From the NCBI GenBank assembly GCA_030686995.1, contig CM060687.1, positions 167,696,090-167,760,089 of the forward strand: a stretch of 64,000 nt of DNA, written 5' to 3'. Of the stretch, positions 1-12,603 are shown piece by piece; positions within the stretch are counted from its first letter, which is position 1, and each line of letters opens with the position of its first letter. Position numbers and translations under genes: made by a program. The DNA is from Artemisia argyi (Eukaryota > Streptophyta > Magnoliopsida > Asterales > Asteraceae). A model generated the notes under the pieces. It did no database searches and had not been told where the DNA came from. It saw nothing but the letters and a program-made list of their open reading frames with translations.

Positions 1-630
1 GTGGTCACTTACTATTAGCCAATGGAAGTGAAAAGAGGTTGATCTGAGATCAATTGTAGAGAGAATAGTTATTGCCATTTCACTCATGGGGTATTGATTT
101 GTATGTTGCTTCCATTTGATATCTTTATGTACACATATTTATGATGATTCCGAGAGATCGTCATCATCCAGGAGAGAGAAATGTGTACATCGGGGCTTTT
201 ATTGAAGAACTGGAAGCATTCTAAGTGAGTTGAAGATGACGATATGATGCTCCCCAAACAAACCTGTGAAGAAGTTACATATTATCAGTCTAAGATTCAT
301 TTTCCGCTGTGCATGAGACTGAAGATTATATGGGCAGAATTCAAAGGTACTTCTTCGACAAGCATCAAGGTTATATCAAACGGGTTGTCTATTTGGGAGG
401 GAGCATGTAAAAGAAAATGGTTTACTAATTGGCAGGGAGTAATAACCCAATTAGATTAGCAAGTGATTCGTCTACAAGTAAAGAAAGATTGCTGGGGATA
501 TTTATGAAGAAAAGAGCTATGAAGTCTTCCTCAGCATTGCTGAGCTTACTTTGATTGTTTTATTTACTTGTTAGGAATCATTGTAACCAATTCACGTATA
601 TCTCCAGCTGGAGGGAGATTGTTAGAAATG
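1..630 (+). mobile_element. 3' internal tail of a Copia-type LTR retrotransposon
   Basis: No recognisable protein remains; short open frames here have no family features. The stretch ends in a purine-rich tract (GGAGGGAGAT) directly before a TGTTAGAAATG start, the usual polypurine tract/3' LTR junction of Copia elements. I read it as the untranslated end of an element whose coding part lies left of the window. Moderate to low confidence. Confidence 0.4.
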
Positions 631-789
631 AAGCTGAGCGATATTTACGTGAATTGGAGTAGACAACTAGAATGCATAAAGTGCAGGGACTATTAATGTA
701 ATATTGTAAAATTTGTCTCATGTAAGGCATATAAATACCCCTCAAGGCTTCACTTGAGGGGTATGGGTGTGCAACATAATTTATAATAA
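631..789 (+). mobile_element. Copia 3' LTR, left part (interrupted by the Helitron)
   Basis: Begins TGTTAGAAATG after a polypurine tract and contains a TATA-like CATATAAATA near 728-738, followed by a small inverted repeat (CCCCTCAAGG...CTTGAGGGG) near 737-762. It stops at A789 where the Helitron begins and appears to resume at 19509, ending near 19562 with GAAACA, which mirrors the TGTT start. The rejoined LTR would be about 210 bp. The LTR boundaries are inference. Confidence 0.45.
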
Positions 790-817
790 CTAGCTTCCAG
801 GCCCGGCCGATGGCCGG
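790..817 (-). other. Helitron 3' terminus: hairpin plus CTAG
   Basis: On the plus strand CTAG occupies 790-793 right after A789. A perfect 6-bp stem, CCGGCC (803-808) and GGCCGG (812-817) with a 3-nt loop, lies 12 nt inside the end. This matches the Helitron 3' rule (16-20 nt hairpin 10-12 nt before CTRR, then host T). The hairpin is thought to act as the rolling-circle terminator. Confidence 0.9.
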
Positions 818-1113
818 ATTGCTTTAAGAATTTTTTTAAAAAAAAAAGAAAATAGTACAAATGTGTTTATAATATATTAACAATGTAAATTGCAACACAG
901 TTTTTGATTCTATATAATTTAGTATCATGTTAGTTGTATATAACATAAAATTAATGGTCATAATGCATAAAGGAAAATAACAACCATGTGTTTGCAAAAT
1001 TGGAAACAACTAAATTAATAAAAAGACATTTGTAATAGACAATACATAAAAAGTAAGGAAAGTTATTCTTGATAACGATTAACATTATTCTTCATCAAAC
1101 ATAAGGTAAGTTA

Positions 1114-1551
1114 TTATTCATCACGATTAACGTTGAGACGAACCAAAAATTCATACGCCATGTTGTATCCTTCTGGACCGACTTCATTTATTAGTTCATC
1201 AACCTCGGTCATTAGGTGATAACAATCACACTTAAACCTCTTCTTCATCTTACGCCAAGTACCTCTATAGTAGATGTACCTATCTGTTTCAAAGTAGTAT
1301 TCGAAAAGTAAGTATTAAGGGTAATATATTATAGAATGGGTTATATATGTTTACATAAAGTTAAATATACCTTCATGTTCTGATTTTGTTTTCACCTTCT
1401 TTCCTTCTTTTTGATTAGCCTTGTTAACATGATTTGATCCGTTTCCTATTGTAGATGTTTCAGAAAGAATGTTTCGGCCATCTGTATTGCGTGCTTCTCC
1501 TTTGAAAGAACTGGATGCATTTGTTTGTGAAGGGTTTGAAAGTGTCGACAT
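1114..1551 (-). CDS. Small unrecognised Helitron gene, 116 aa
   Basis: Two exons (1551-1371 and 1283-1114) join in phase through a GT..AG intron and give 116 aa. I do not recognise a family. The N-terminal 60 residues are Ser/Asn/Lys-rich and polar. The C-terminal half is compact, with an aromatic/basic start (RYIYYRGTWRKMKKRF), a CDCYH cluster and a helix-like segment ending in NRDE. It is the gene nearest the Helitron 3' end, on the same strand as the transposase. The intact frame and its place inside the element argue that it belongs to the element, but the product could be a fragment of a captured host gene. No function is proposed. Confidence 0.55.
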
Positions 1552-2070
1552 AACTATGTGACTTTGTATTGACAGGTTTAGGGTTTTGAAAGTGTTCAGA
1601 ATGATTTATATAAGCTATTAGAGTCGATATAAGTAACTGATTTGCAATATTTGAGGAGGTGATATAGAGTATAATTTAAATTTAAAACATATATCAATCA
1701 AAATATGGCCATTTTAAATGTAAAATTGAAACTGAAATTATGCAGTGTATTTTAGGAAGTGATATATGCTTTTTTTTTTAATATGTACTTCTTTATTGTT
1801 TTGTAGTTTATAGTTAAAAACGTTTATGTTTTGTTAGTACAGTATTAAGTCTTATTTATAGCTTTAATTGTAACAGGTATACAATGTCTGTAATGTAGCA
1901 TATTGGAAATTTCGTGATTATTGGATATAAGCATTATATGAAACAAATATTGATTCAAGAACAAAGTATAACATAAAAAACATAATAGAAAAATAAGTAT
2001 GATCACATATTTAGCATACTATTATTAAGGTCAAATGGAATAATTATTGATAGTAATGAGGAAATTAATA

Positions 2071-2667
2071 TCATTTGTTGATAACAACTTCATCATCATC
2101 ATTTGCATCATCATCATCAAGAATATGTTTGTGGTAAAGACAATCTTTGTAAACACATGTCCATTCATGGTTGTCATCATACGCAACAACTTCATCATCC
2201 ACAGATTTATCGTCCACCAATGTGTCTTCGTGATGATTATGGTATAAGCAATGTTTGTTTACACACATCCATTTATCATTATCGTCTTCGGATTCCTGAA
2301 AAAAATTTATTATAAGTAAAAATACATAAGTGTTTGTTAATATTTATATTGAAACAAACGAAAGTCATACCCATTCATCATTTGATAATGTTACTATGGG
2401 TGGATCTTGGACCCAAAATTCATTGGGTGATGATTTTTCAACTGGTTGCTGCTTATAATGAAAGGAATAGATGTTATAAGCATGCACTTAACGTATTCAT
2501 AGACAATTATTGAATTAGCATGAAAGAAGTAAATAAACTATAGACACTACCAGTTTTGTTAGCTTTGATGACTTCTCCTCATGCTTATGCAAAGAAACTC
2601 CATGATCCATCTTAACATCCTCCAACATTGCGTGATTATCAAACAATTTAGTCAAATTATGTTCCAT
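2071..2667 (-). CDS. Small acidic protein with twin W-x-C-x4-C-x2-H-x-H motifs, 139 aa
   Basis: Three exons (2667-2551, 2448-2371, 2295-2071) join in phase to 139 aa. Exon 1 is charged and helical (starts MEHNLTKLFDNH). Exon 3 holds two near-copies of one motif about 33 residues apart: KWMCVNKHCLYHNH and EWTCVYKDCLYHKH, each with two Cys and two His in zinc-finger-like spacing. They are separated and followed by Asp/Glu-rich linkers. The first half of the motif may also start in exon 2, which ends NDEW. Metal binding is inference from spacing; I know no named family. It lies on the transposase strand between the transposase stop and the Helitron 3' end. Confidence 0.6.
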
Positions 2668-3062
2668 TGAGATCAAATATAATATACTCTGCAACAGAAT
2701 GTTAGATAGTATGAGATGGAAGTTGTAAATGATAATATATTCATATGAAATGCATTTTTATATATAAAGGATTAGGTTAAAAAAGTTTCAAAATTTTGTA
2801 AATCTGGTGGATAAGTAAGGAAATAGTTTGAAAATTAAATTATCCCATAAAATCATGGAAATTATTTGATAAAATGTTAATGGAAATGATTTCATATAAT
2901 GTTTAAAATAAAAATGATTTGCAAGATAAATATGTGATGAATAAAACTATAAACACAATTCATATAAATAATATATTCATAAAAAAAATGCATCTGTTAT
3001 TTGATTATAGAATTAGGTAAACTGTTTGACATACAGGACAGACTACTAAAAGACAAATAAAA

Positions 3063-6000
3063 TTATAGACGTTGAATAACTTCTTTATATACAACGTTTG
3101 TTGTATAATTGCAATACTTTCCCTCATTGTCACAACATAACACCTTCAAACCCTTCTTGCTCTTCACCCTTGATACAGCTACATAGAGTTGTCCGTGTGA
3201 GAAAACAGGTCGTTCTAAATAGAGACCTACCTTTGATAACGTTTGGCCTTGACTTTTATTAATTGTCATGGCAAAACAAACAGATAAGGGAAATTGTCTC
3301 CTATTTAGTTGAAACGGCATCTTCTTATCTGATGGACTAATTACCATCCGAGGTATTGCAACAACAGTACCTATTTGACCTCCAGATATAATCCTTGCCT
3401 CAATGTTATTTATTCCCATCCGGACAACTTGTAACCTTGTACCATTACAAAGTCCTCCTCTTTGATCAATGTTTCGCAAACACATTACAGGCGCACCAAC
3501 CTTCAATACTAACTTGTGATGAGGAATTCCTGACATTTTTATTGAATTTAAAAATTCTGTTGTGTATAGCGACTCATTGTAGTTGAAATCTGTATCTACA
3601 TCTGTAACTGTATCAGAACTATAACACACCTTCTCGGGTCCAGTAAGCATCTCCATCATCCTGTCATTTATTTTGTCAACCTCTTTATGTGTTGGTGCAA
3701 GAATTGCTCTATCTTGATAATATGTTGGATCCCACTTATTATCTTCCCAATTATCGTAAGTTTCTTTTATGACTGCTCCAACGTGATCATCAGAATCAGG
3801 AATAAGCATATCTTCTGGAAATACAACCTCAGCATGACCATCATTTTTTCCACCTATTTTTCCTTCACCAATTTTGAGAATCCAGTCGGCAAATTCATTT
3901 ATTTCTTCTGCGGCAGCCGGATCGCAACCAACCCTCAGCCTCATGTTCTTTGTAAGTTTAAGAACGGTGCAGTGTTTCCATAGATAGGACATATTTAGTG
4001 AAGCATGCACAACATCTTGCCTACTCCCATTAGGTATAACAGGTAGAATTTGCCTAAAGTCTCCACCAAAAACAACCACTTTACCGCCAAAAACACTATC
4101 ATTGTCGCCAGTAATATCTCTTAGTGTTCTATCAAAAGCTTCAAACGCAAGTCTGTTAATCATTGGAGCTTCGTCCCATATTATTAACTTGGTTTGACGT
4201 ACCAAATCTGCAAGGTCGCTATCTCCAGTTATTGTACACATAGAATCCTCGACAATATTTATAGGTATGGCAAACCGCGAATGAGCTGTTCTTCCACCAT
4301 CAAGCAACAGGGATGCAATACCACTGGATGCAACATTTAAAACAATTTGGCCTTTTGACCTTATAGCAACTGTCAATGTCTTGTACAAAAAGGTCTTACC
4401 CGTACCTCCATAACCATAAACGAAAAACATACCTCCTTTATTATTGTTGCAAGCAGTAACAATGGTTTGGTATACACCTTTTTGTTCATTAGTCAAACTT
4501 GCATGGAGTGCTTGATGTTGGATTATTAAATCTGGTATGTTATAATCCAGTTCATCGTAAATCAAGCGATTGTATCCGTCTAATGTAAATTCAGCTGCTG
4601 GATAAGGCATATTGACGATATATTTTAGACTTCGGGAACTGCTAAGCAGTTTATCTTCAATATATGCTAAGCATATATTATATCGTTGTTGATCTGTTAG
4701 CTGAAGATCTGAAAAAGAAAATGAATTTTGGTTATGATTTAAGTACATTGTTATACCAAAATGAAATAAAATTACATGAAACATCATTTGATATAATACC
4801 TGGATGGTTCCTTTTTTTTCTTTCTATTTGTTCAATATCTTCGGCTAAAAGCTTCCATGTTTTTTCCCAAACAACCTCAGGCCTTGACATACTATCTGAT
4901 ATTATTAACATTACAAAATAACTCCGCAAGTAATCACCCATTCCCCATTCACTTGCTTCTTTTATTCCGTCAATGTATTCTTTGTCGTCATCCAGCAAAC
5001 CACGTGCGAAGCAAGCTTCTTTGCATGTAGGATATACTACACCATCATGCTTTCTCAAGTCTTCCCACTCTCGAGCACCTCTAACATGGTTTAATAGCCT
5101 ACGTAGATAAAAAAGCTCACCCCAAGAAGGAGGAACATGATGAATTCTTCCAATGGTTTTACCTGTATAAGATAATAATTATATAATTTGCTGATTAGCA
5201 GTTGGTTTAAAAATATGATTAAAATTTGATAATAATCATACATTTAAAAAAATAATAATATTTTGAAAAATAAATATCTAACCTTGTTTTCTTTTAGTCC
5301 ATTTTTTGTCCGTTTTATTCCAAACATAATGTTTTGGAAAGTCAACGTACAACAATTTACGCGCTTCCTCGTCTATCTTATTTGTTTCCATCCAACCCAA
5401 AAACTTTGAAATATTAGATGAAGCCTTTTCAAGTTGATAATCGATGCTTTCAGATGGATCGAATATGACAGATTGTTGATTCGGGAGATGAAATGGTAAA
5501 CGTTCTACTGCAGGACTACGATGGTGTATATCAAATTTGAAGATCCTCCATGCAGCTTCACATGATGATAAATAACGGCAATCGTAATAATCTTCAATCT
5601 CATCTTTTTCTTCATCATCCATAGCAACTGTTACTCTGTCAGGACCCTTGTTAATGTACTTAAAAAGGTATTTGATAGATTCGAATTGGTTGCACCATTC
5701 TACGTTGATATGAGCTTGGTACCTAATATATTAAAAAAAAATAATAAAATAAAAAAAAAATTACAACAGTCAAAATTTAAATAGTTTGCATACTAAGAAT
5801 GTTTAAATGAATGACTTATATTTGATATTACCTTTTCAATAACGTAGGGTTGTATGGAACAACGAAACCACCATCAAGGTCAGCACCTTGCTTTCTAACT
5901 GTTCTTCCATTGTCGCTTCTTTTGTATATAGCATATCCACTTTCATCAATGAAAGTGTGCTCATTGAACTTCTTTGGAAATTTCTTAGAACACTTATTTT

Positions 6001-9000
6001 CGACCATGCAAGGGCAGTTTCTGTGCTCAGGTCCACAAGGGCCGTGCATCATAAACTCTTTTACCAATTGGTGTAGCTCGGGGTCTAAATCTTTATCAGG
6101 TATTTCAGCTGATATACACCTGTCTATGTCAGCGGGAAACCTCAACTTATCTTGTGTTTCCAACCATACACACAAATGACAGTGAGGCAAACCTCGCTTC
6201 TGAAACTCGATAGTGTATACTTCTGAAAAAAATGAGAAAAATTTAAGAAGAAAAATATAATGAATATGATATATAATGATAAACAAAATGAATTGTTTGT
6301 TTGACTATACAAACATATGATGCAATTTACCTGCTTTAACACGGCCAAAAATACGTTTCTCCTTTATGTCCTTTATCAGTTGATCAAGCTTGAATTTAAA
6401 AACTCGGGAAGTAATGTCTGGTCGATCTTCTGATTTCAAACCCTTTCTTTTTAGATACCTTGTAATTTCGGGCCATTTTGGGTTACATGTAAATGTAATA
6501 AACAAATCCGGATATCCATAATTCTTGCACATAGCCATAGCATCCAAGTAATTTTGTAACATGTAACGCGGGCTACCTGTAAAGGACGAAGGTAATACTA
6601 CTTTAGTTCCGCGTTTTTTTTGTTCCGGGTTGGATGCTTGAGCAGCTTTAGCTAATCTGTCATAAGTGTCACATCTTAGTTCGGAATTCTCTCTACGTAC
6701 ATATGCCAGCCTTTCAGCCTCAACCATGGTATAACCATCAACCAAAAACTGCTGAAATAAGCGTTTTCCATTTAGAATTGTTGAGAAAACATTTGGCCGG
6801 TCTTGAATACGGTATGCAAACCATTCACGCATGGTGACATATTTTTTTTTGTCATCTGGTGTTTGGTCAGTAATACCGTAGTGGTATATGTCAGTCCTAT
6901 AACCATCTTCTGCGTATGGGAACAATAACGGATACTGTAACGGTAGGTATGAGACATGCAGTTCGCTAATTTTTTTCAACTTGCCATTGACTTTGTGCAC
7001 AATGATGTCTCTTTCATTAGGCATAGAATCAAAATCACCAATGATAAGTGCAGCAACTTCGTTTGCGGTTGGCAGGTTATGTTGTCTACCATCTTTGTCA
7101 CGCCTACCTATGAGTCTGATCTTAACGTTATCTTCACCATGAGCCATTATATTTCCAGCCATTCTATAGTTTTGAACCAAAGGATTATGTTCATCAAGCA
7201 TGCTTTTTATTTCTTTGGTTAGTTGCAGGTCTATGTGCTTGTTTGAGGAAGACGATGCGTCATTTGAAGAAGTACTACTAATGTTAAAGAATTGTCGTTA
7301 GTATTTGCAATATAAACATCATGTAAATAGATATAAAATAATGAGTTATTCATATTACCTAACAGCGTTAATGCGGTTTTGTATCTCATTTGGTGGATCA
7401 TAAATGTAAAGCTGTCCGAACTTAGGTGAGTCGCCATCTTTAGGTAACATATCTCCAATTACATGATTGTTTTTTCCTTTTATTCGAAAACAATACGGTG
7501 CACGTCCACTATTAACACTCTTATCTTGCTGACCAGACATCCAAGTAAAGGCAAACATAGAATTATAGCGACGAATGTCCTCCATAAATGATTTGCTTTT
7601 CGGGTTTTCTCCTTTCAAGAGTCCCATTAACAAAGGTGGAGGATTCATAAGTTTAACAGGTAGTTTTATTTTCCCTCTTTTGTAACAAATAGAATATCCA
7701 TCATTGTTGTTTCCATTAGAAGATCCTACCTTACTTTCGGCAAGCCACAACAATGCACCACATTTGATGCATTGCTTTGTTTGATCTCCATGGTCAACAT
7801 ATTCTAAGAATAGATAACCAATAATGTCTTTATAATTTATTAAGATAATAATAATATGGAAAAAAGTAAATTTTGTTCGTCATAAATACCTTTTGATATG
7901 CCTTGGATACGATCCATATAGCCATATTCATCTTCAGGATCTTCTTCTGACATCTCGAATGAAGGTATATCTGAAAGTGAGTTGCCTTTTTGTATGGTAG
8001 TACTTTCTGAGGTATTATCAACATTATAATCGGTTTCAGAATTTGGCTGTATATTAGCAGGGCTGCCTGTAACAAATATATGTACATTGATTCACATTTG
8101 GTTGTACTATAAATAGTGAAGAATAACACTTGCTTAATATGTACAATATAAAGTTGATTATAGCGTACCAATGTAAAATGGTACAGGAGAATTGTTTCTG
8201 AACCTAACTCGTGGATTACTCTTAGTAGCGTTGCCTATAATATGTAAGTTAATTCAATGAAATATCATTTAAAGGTGATTAATCAAAACAATAATCAAGT
8301 TTTATAGAAAAAAACTTACTTGTAGAAGTGGTACCCATGGGCCGTTTGCCATTTCTTATATCAGGAGTGCACAAAGCGGGAGAGGAAGAAGTGACACCAA
8401 TGCTTATAGGGGTGTTTTGAAAATTTGATGCAGGTTGAAATGTCTCTTGATTTTGTACAGGCTGGTTGGCTTTTAACATAGTAAAACAAAAAAAGTGTAA
8501 TAATCATAATAATATGAATAAAAATATACAACAATTATCTTACAATTTTTTTGAGGTGTTTTGCGAGGCCTGCCTACTGCTCTAACTATTTTTTTTTGAA
8601 CTGGAGTTTTTGCAGGGCGTCCACCTCGATTTATAGCCGGTGAGACATTTTGAGATGATGCACCAACCATCAAATTTGTTGCTTGGCTTAACAATGGAAC
8701 ATGAGAACTTTGATTGCCTATGTTTTGATTTGTGGAAGAAAATGTATCTTCAAAAGAGAAACAAATGTTATACAAATAAGATATTGTATGACATACAAAT
8801 GTATAGTTAGTTTAAAGAAAGAGTTTTATTTGTGAACATTACTTGTTGTGATGTCGGAAAGAGGAGTTCTTTGAGTTGATGAACTGGACAAAATATTGGA
8901 GACATTTGACGATGTACCTAATTGGGTATTAATGATTGGAGAACAGTTTTGTGTGTTTCTTCTTTGTCTTGTTTTTTTTGGGAGAATGGGTATATCAAGA

Positions 9001-10002
9001 GGATTTTTACGGGGACGTCCAGGTGCCAGTTTGGGTGTTACTATGTTTCCGGTTTCTGAAACAATATTGTTATTAGGTTGTTGTGTTAACAAATTATTCC
9101 GAAAAGGTGTAAAGCTTGATGAAAAAAAATGAAAATGCATACAAAAAAATATTATCTAAAATAATTTAAATAATGGCCAAAAAAAATTTTACTTACGATA
9201 GTAATTACCTAATCTATTGTGGGATAGCGGAATACTTTCTTGCTGTATGGTGGAAAGTGGGTTAACAAAGTTTGACGGTCTTGAAACTTGCATATTAGTA
9301 GATGGCATATATATCGGTTGATAGTTGAGAATATTAGCATCAAACATAGACGGCGCTTCATTCCTCGTATTAGCTTTTAAAAAATTTACAACATAAAATA
9401 AGCAAATAATATTTCTTAATGAAAGTATATACAAATACATTACGTAAAAAAATATATAGTAGATGGCTTAATAATTGGGCATTTGGAGAGTAATTACCTA
9501 ATATATTCTGTGCTGGCGGATTACTTTGTTGTTGAATGGAAGAAAGTTGGTTGACAACATTAGACGGAATTGAAACTTGCATATTTGTAGATGGCATATG
9601 TATCGGTTGATAGTTGAAATTATTAGCATCAAACATCGATACCGGTTCCTTCGTCGTATTAGCTTTACAATCATATATAATGAATATTAGACAAATACAA
9701 TTTGTTAATTCAAAAGATGTCAAAATTTTATTACGTACCTGTAACAGACTTTCTCTTTTTTCCATTGTTCCGATTAGCTGCAAGTTTATAATTGTGCAAA
9801 AGTAATTGTTACAATGATATTCATTATCATAAATTGAATAGTAAAAAACATAAAAAAATAGATTAGTAGCAGCTATACCATGGTTTGAATGATTGACTTG
9901 TTTTTGTGGAACGGTAGAAACATTATTCACAATGTTAGGATTGGAATTCTCGTTTTCTTTATTTGAATGCATAGGTTGCCAGGTATTCTTGTTGTTATTC
10001 AT
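3063..10002 (-). CDS. Helitron Rep/helicase transposase, about 1844 aa in 15 exons
   Basis: Exons (minus order): 10002-9879, 9777-9739, 9662-9498, 9373-9209, 9055-8843, 8747-8544, about 8469-8319, 8234-8169, 8066-7890, 7803-7359, 7277-6331, 6222-5832, 5722-5283, 5162-4800, 4708-3063. Phases fit at every junction I could check. The N-terminus is low-complexity with three AT-hook cores (GRPRKNP, GRPAKTP, GRPRKTP). Next come a CIKCGALLW zinc motif, the Helitron-like N domain, the HUH nuclease motif ([12 protein letters not shown]) and the two-tyrosine motif YLFKYINKG. The C-terminal half is a Pif1-type SF1B helicase: Walker A GYGGTGKT, Walker [22 protein letters not shown], and [10 protein letters not shown]...YVAVSRVKS near the end. 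The protein nicks, unwinds and transfers one strand in rolling-circle transposition. No stop or frameshift seen. Divergent from the B3 gene. Confidence 0.92.
9209..9662 (-). repeat. Tandemly duplicated exon in the transposase N-terminus
   Basis: Exons 9662-9498 and 9373-9209 are both 165 nt and encode clearly related 55-residue blocks (shared [21 protein letters not shown]). The repeat period is 289 bp, so the flanking intron was copied too. Both copies keep the reading phase, so both can be translated. Confidence 0.85.
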
Positions 10003-11137
10003 CAGTTATTCAAATAAACTGATAAGCTAACACAATGATCTCCAACCTGTAAAATAGATTGTTATCATCAATTTGTTGTTTTTTTTTGAGAGATTATGAA
10101 AAGTGATCACAAAGTTGTAACCTAAAAAAAACGTTTATGCGTTTATGTTTTAAAGGTTTTAAAGTTAAATAAATGAGCCCCTTTATTAAGCCCATTTATA
10201 GGTTTGGAGTAATTGAGCCCAAAATGGAATAAGACTTTTTTTTATAAAATCTTGACCTGCATGCAACTTGCGTATAAAATCTCTGAAAACATCATTACCT
10301 TCAATAAAGTATCTCTTGGCTCAATAACCATCTCTTCACCTGCCGATTATCAGTTATCATATCAAGGTTAAAAAAAAAAGAGGTTAGTATATTTCTCATT
10401 TTTTTAGCTAAAAATTGTGAGAATCTAACATTCATATAGTACTTTTGTTTATATACTGTTTATGAAATAGTATGTTTGATTAGATTAGTGACCAGGTTTG
10501 TTTGATGAACTTAGAAATTCATGTTATATTACAAATTAATGTTATGGTATTTTTGATGATAATAGTTAGATCATGAATGTTGTTAATTTTGGTGAAGCTT
10601 AAATAAGGGTACATAAGTGCTTCAAAACATGGATGCATGTTGTTAATGTTCTTAATTTTGTCAAAGTACTGATAGTTTTACTTCAAAAAATTTTGGTTAG
10701 GTAACATAGATTAATATTATAGATTGGAAAATCAATAATTTTTTATATAGGTTGTTCTACAAAGGATACAAAGTCATAGACTCTGTTTTCTGATTATAAA
10801 TAGTTATAATAGACCCACAAACTCTCCCGGAAAATGAATTTGTTACAGGTATCTATGGATTTGTGGTTGAAAAGGTATTGGGTTACTTTGTAATGTGCAT
10901 CGTGTGTTGACTTGTAACATGTAACATATGTTTTAAAATGTTTGATCATAAATTAGGATTTTAGTCAAGGGTATGTCTAATGGGACAGAGCATATTAGAG
11001 ATAATGTTGTTTGGTAGCGGATAATGATTAAAATGTATGTTTTTTTATTGTCATTGGATGGTAATTGGCAATCTCAGCTAAATGTATGAGTTGTATGTTG
11101 TATTTGATATTAATTAGATTGTTAATGAAATTGCAGA
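10003..11137. promoter_or_regulatory. Divergent intergenic region between transposase and B3 gene
   Basis: This 1.1-kb AT-rich stretch separates two start codons that face away from each other, so it must hold both promoters and any 5' UTR introns. A TATAAAA on the plus strand at about 10273-10279 faces the B3 gene. An RY core (CATGCA, 10260-10265), the known target of some B3 factors, lies 7 bp upstream of it. The B3 start ATG follows a TTGCAG, so a 5' UTR intron is possible. Confidence 0.5.
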
Positions 11138-12603
11138 ATGGCTCAGCAATTTGTGTTCAAGTATATGCACAACACATTCAAAGGACAACAGGTTGAAGTT
11201 TGACATTGTTATTGTTTATATAAATATGTTTTGCCACATGATATGATTGTGCATTACTATTGATATCATTATTCTCATCTATTTGTTGACAGAGATTACC
11301 ACAAGTGTTTGATGATCACTTCTACACTGGCAACGACATGCTTTACCTTACAGGGAATGATAGGGATAGGTATAAGGTGGAGATTGAAAGGATTAACGGA
11401 AGTTGGGTATTGTGGGATCACCATTGGATTGACTTTGTAAAGTCAAATGTACCAGCAAATGCCGTAGACATGCATTTCATCAAGCAAGGAGTTGACTCTT
11501 ATTATGTGAATGTTTATAAGGATGACGGGTCAGAGTGCTTTGGATATGACAAAAATATAGTAGGTCCAAGACTTACTCGCTGCCTTGTTGAGTACTCTCC
11601 GACAATGCAGGTAAATTTTAAAACCACAACTTCATAAGTAACATAAAAAGGTTATTACATTTACAAAGTTAGAATAGTTGATATTGAAATTTATATTGTC
11701 TATTTTCAACCATGATAGATACTACCGGGAGAATTCTTGCAAGACATATGGGTGAACATATTTCGAATTCGGTGTGAAAATTTGACTTTCAATGTGAACC
11801 ATGATAGGATTCAGATGGATTTAAACTCACCAAAAAGGGATAACTCTTTTAGTGGAACAGGATGGGAAGCATTTGGGAATGAAGTTGGTGTAGTAAATGA
11901 CCAAATTATTATCTTTACAAATTGGGGAAATAACAACTTGTCTGTTGTGGTTATTGGAGCTGATGGTCTCGGACTTACCAGAGAGGAAATCTTTCCAACC
12001 ATGATAAGAAGAAATCCACGTCCGATTGATTTCCGTGACCGCAAAGGTAATGTCATACAACCATTAAAAATTAAAAGTATAATTTATTTTGGGTTTATGA
12101 ACATCATTGATTTGTTATAAGACAGATAAAAGGCTTGCGTCAGTTTGTCGTTGGCCATTACATGCTGATCATGTGGATGAAGATAATGTATTTTATACAC
12201 CTCTATGTGCATACGTGAGTGACGCATATAGACTCGTAAGTATTTCAATGTATATCATAAGTTTGGATGCTTTTGGTCTAATTTTGCAAAAATATAAAGC
12301 GTATTTCTTTCATATTCACAGACAATACCAGCCGACTTCTGTGGACCGCCACGCTTCATGCACACATACACAAAGGCATATGTTGTGCACCGCCATGTCA
12401 GGTTTCCGATGGTGGTAGAGATGGTCGTGCATAGGTCACAACCACAGAGAACAAATCATGTGGTGATGAAGGGAAACTGGAAGGGTTTTGGAAGTATTTG
12501 TGGATTTGTTCATCCAAAAATGATGCGGTTTAAGATGGTTCGAATCATTCCTGAGTATGTTGATGGAAGGCAGATTCAGGTTCCAATATTCCATGTGTGT
12601 TAA
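11138..12603 (+). CDS. B3 DNA-binding-domain protein encoded inside the Helitron, 363 aa
   Basis: Five exons (11138-11191, 11293-11610, 11719-12046, 12126-12235, 12322-12603) join in phase to 363 aa. Residues about 19-100 match the plant B3 fold: LPQVFDDHF start, a YKVEIERINGSWVLWDHHW core, DFVKSN helix and YYVNVYKDDG end. A middle segment (NNLSVVVIGADGLGL) and the C-terminal exon (IPADFCGPP ... GFGSICGFVHPKMMRFKMVRII) look like further B3-like barrels, REM-style. B3 proteins are plant sequence-specific DNA binders, normally transcription factors. This is the only Helitron gene on the plus strand, and it is divergent from the transposase. It may be captured, or an element regulator that binds Helitron DNA; both are inference. 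No decay seen. Confidence 0.75.

Noticed and set aside
244..459. 71-residue plus-strand open frame
   Set aside because: Lies in the untranslated tail of a Copia element; no similarity recognised.
2047..2315. Open frames opposite the small acidic gene (poly-I/H runs)
   Set aside because: Antisense shadows of the Asp/Glu/His-rich exon 3.
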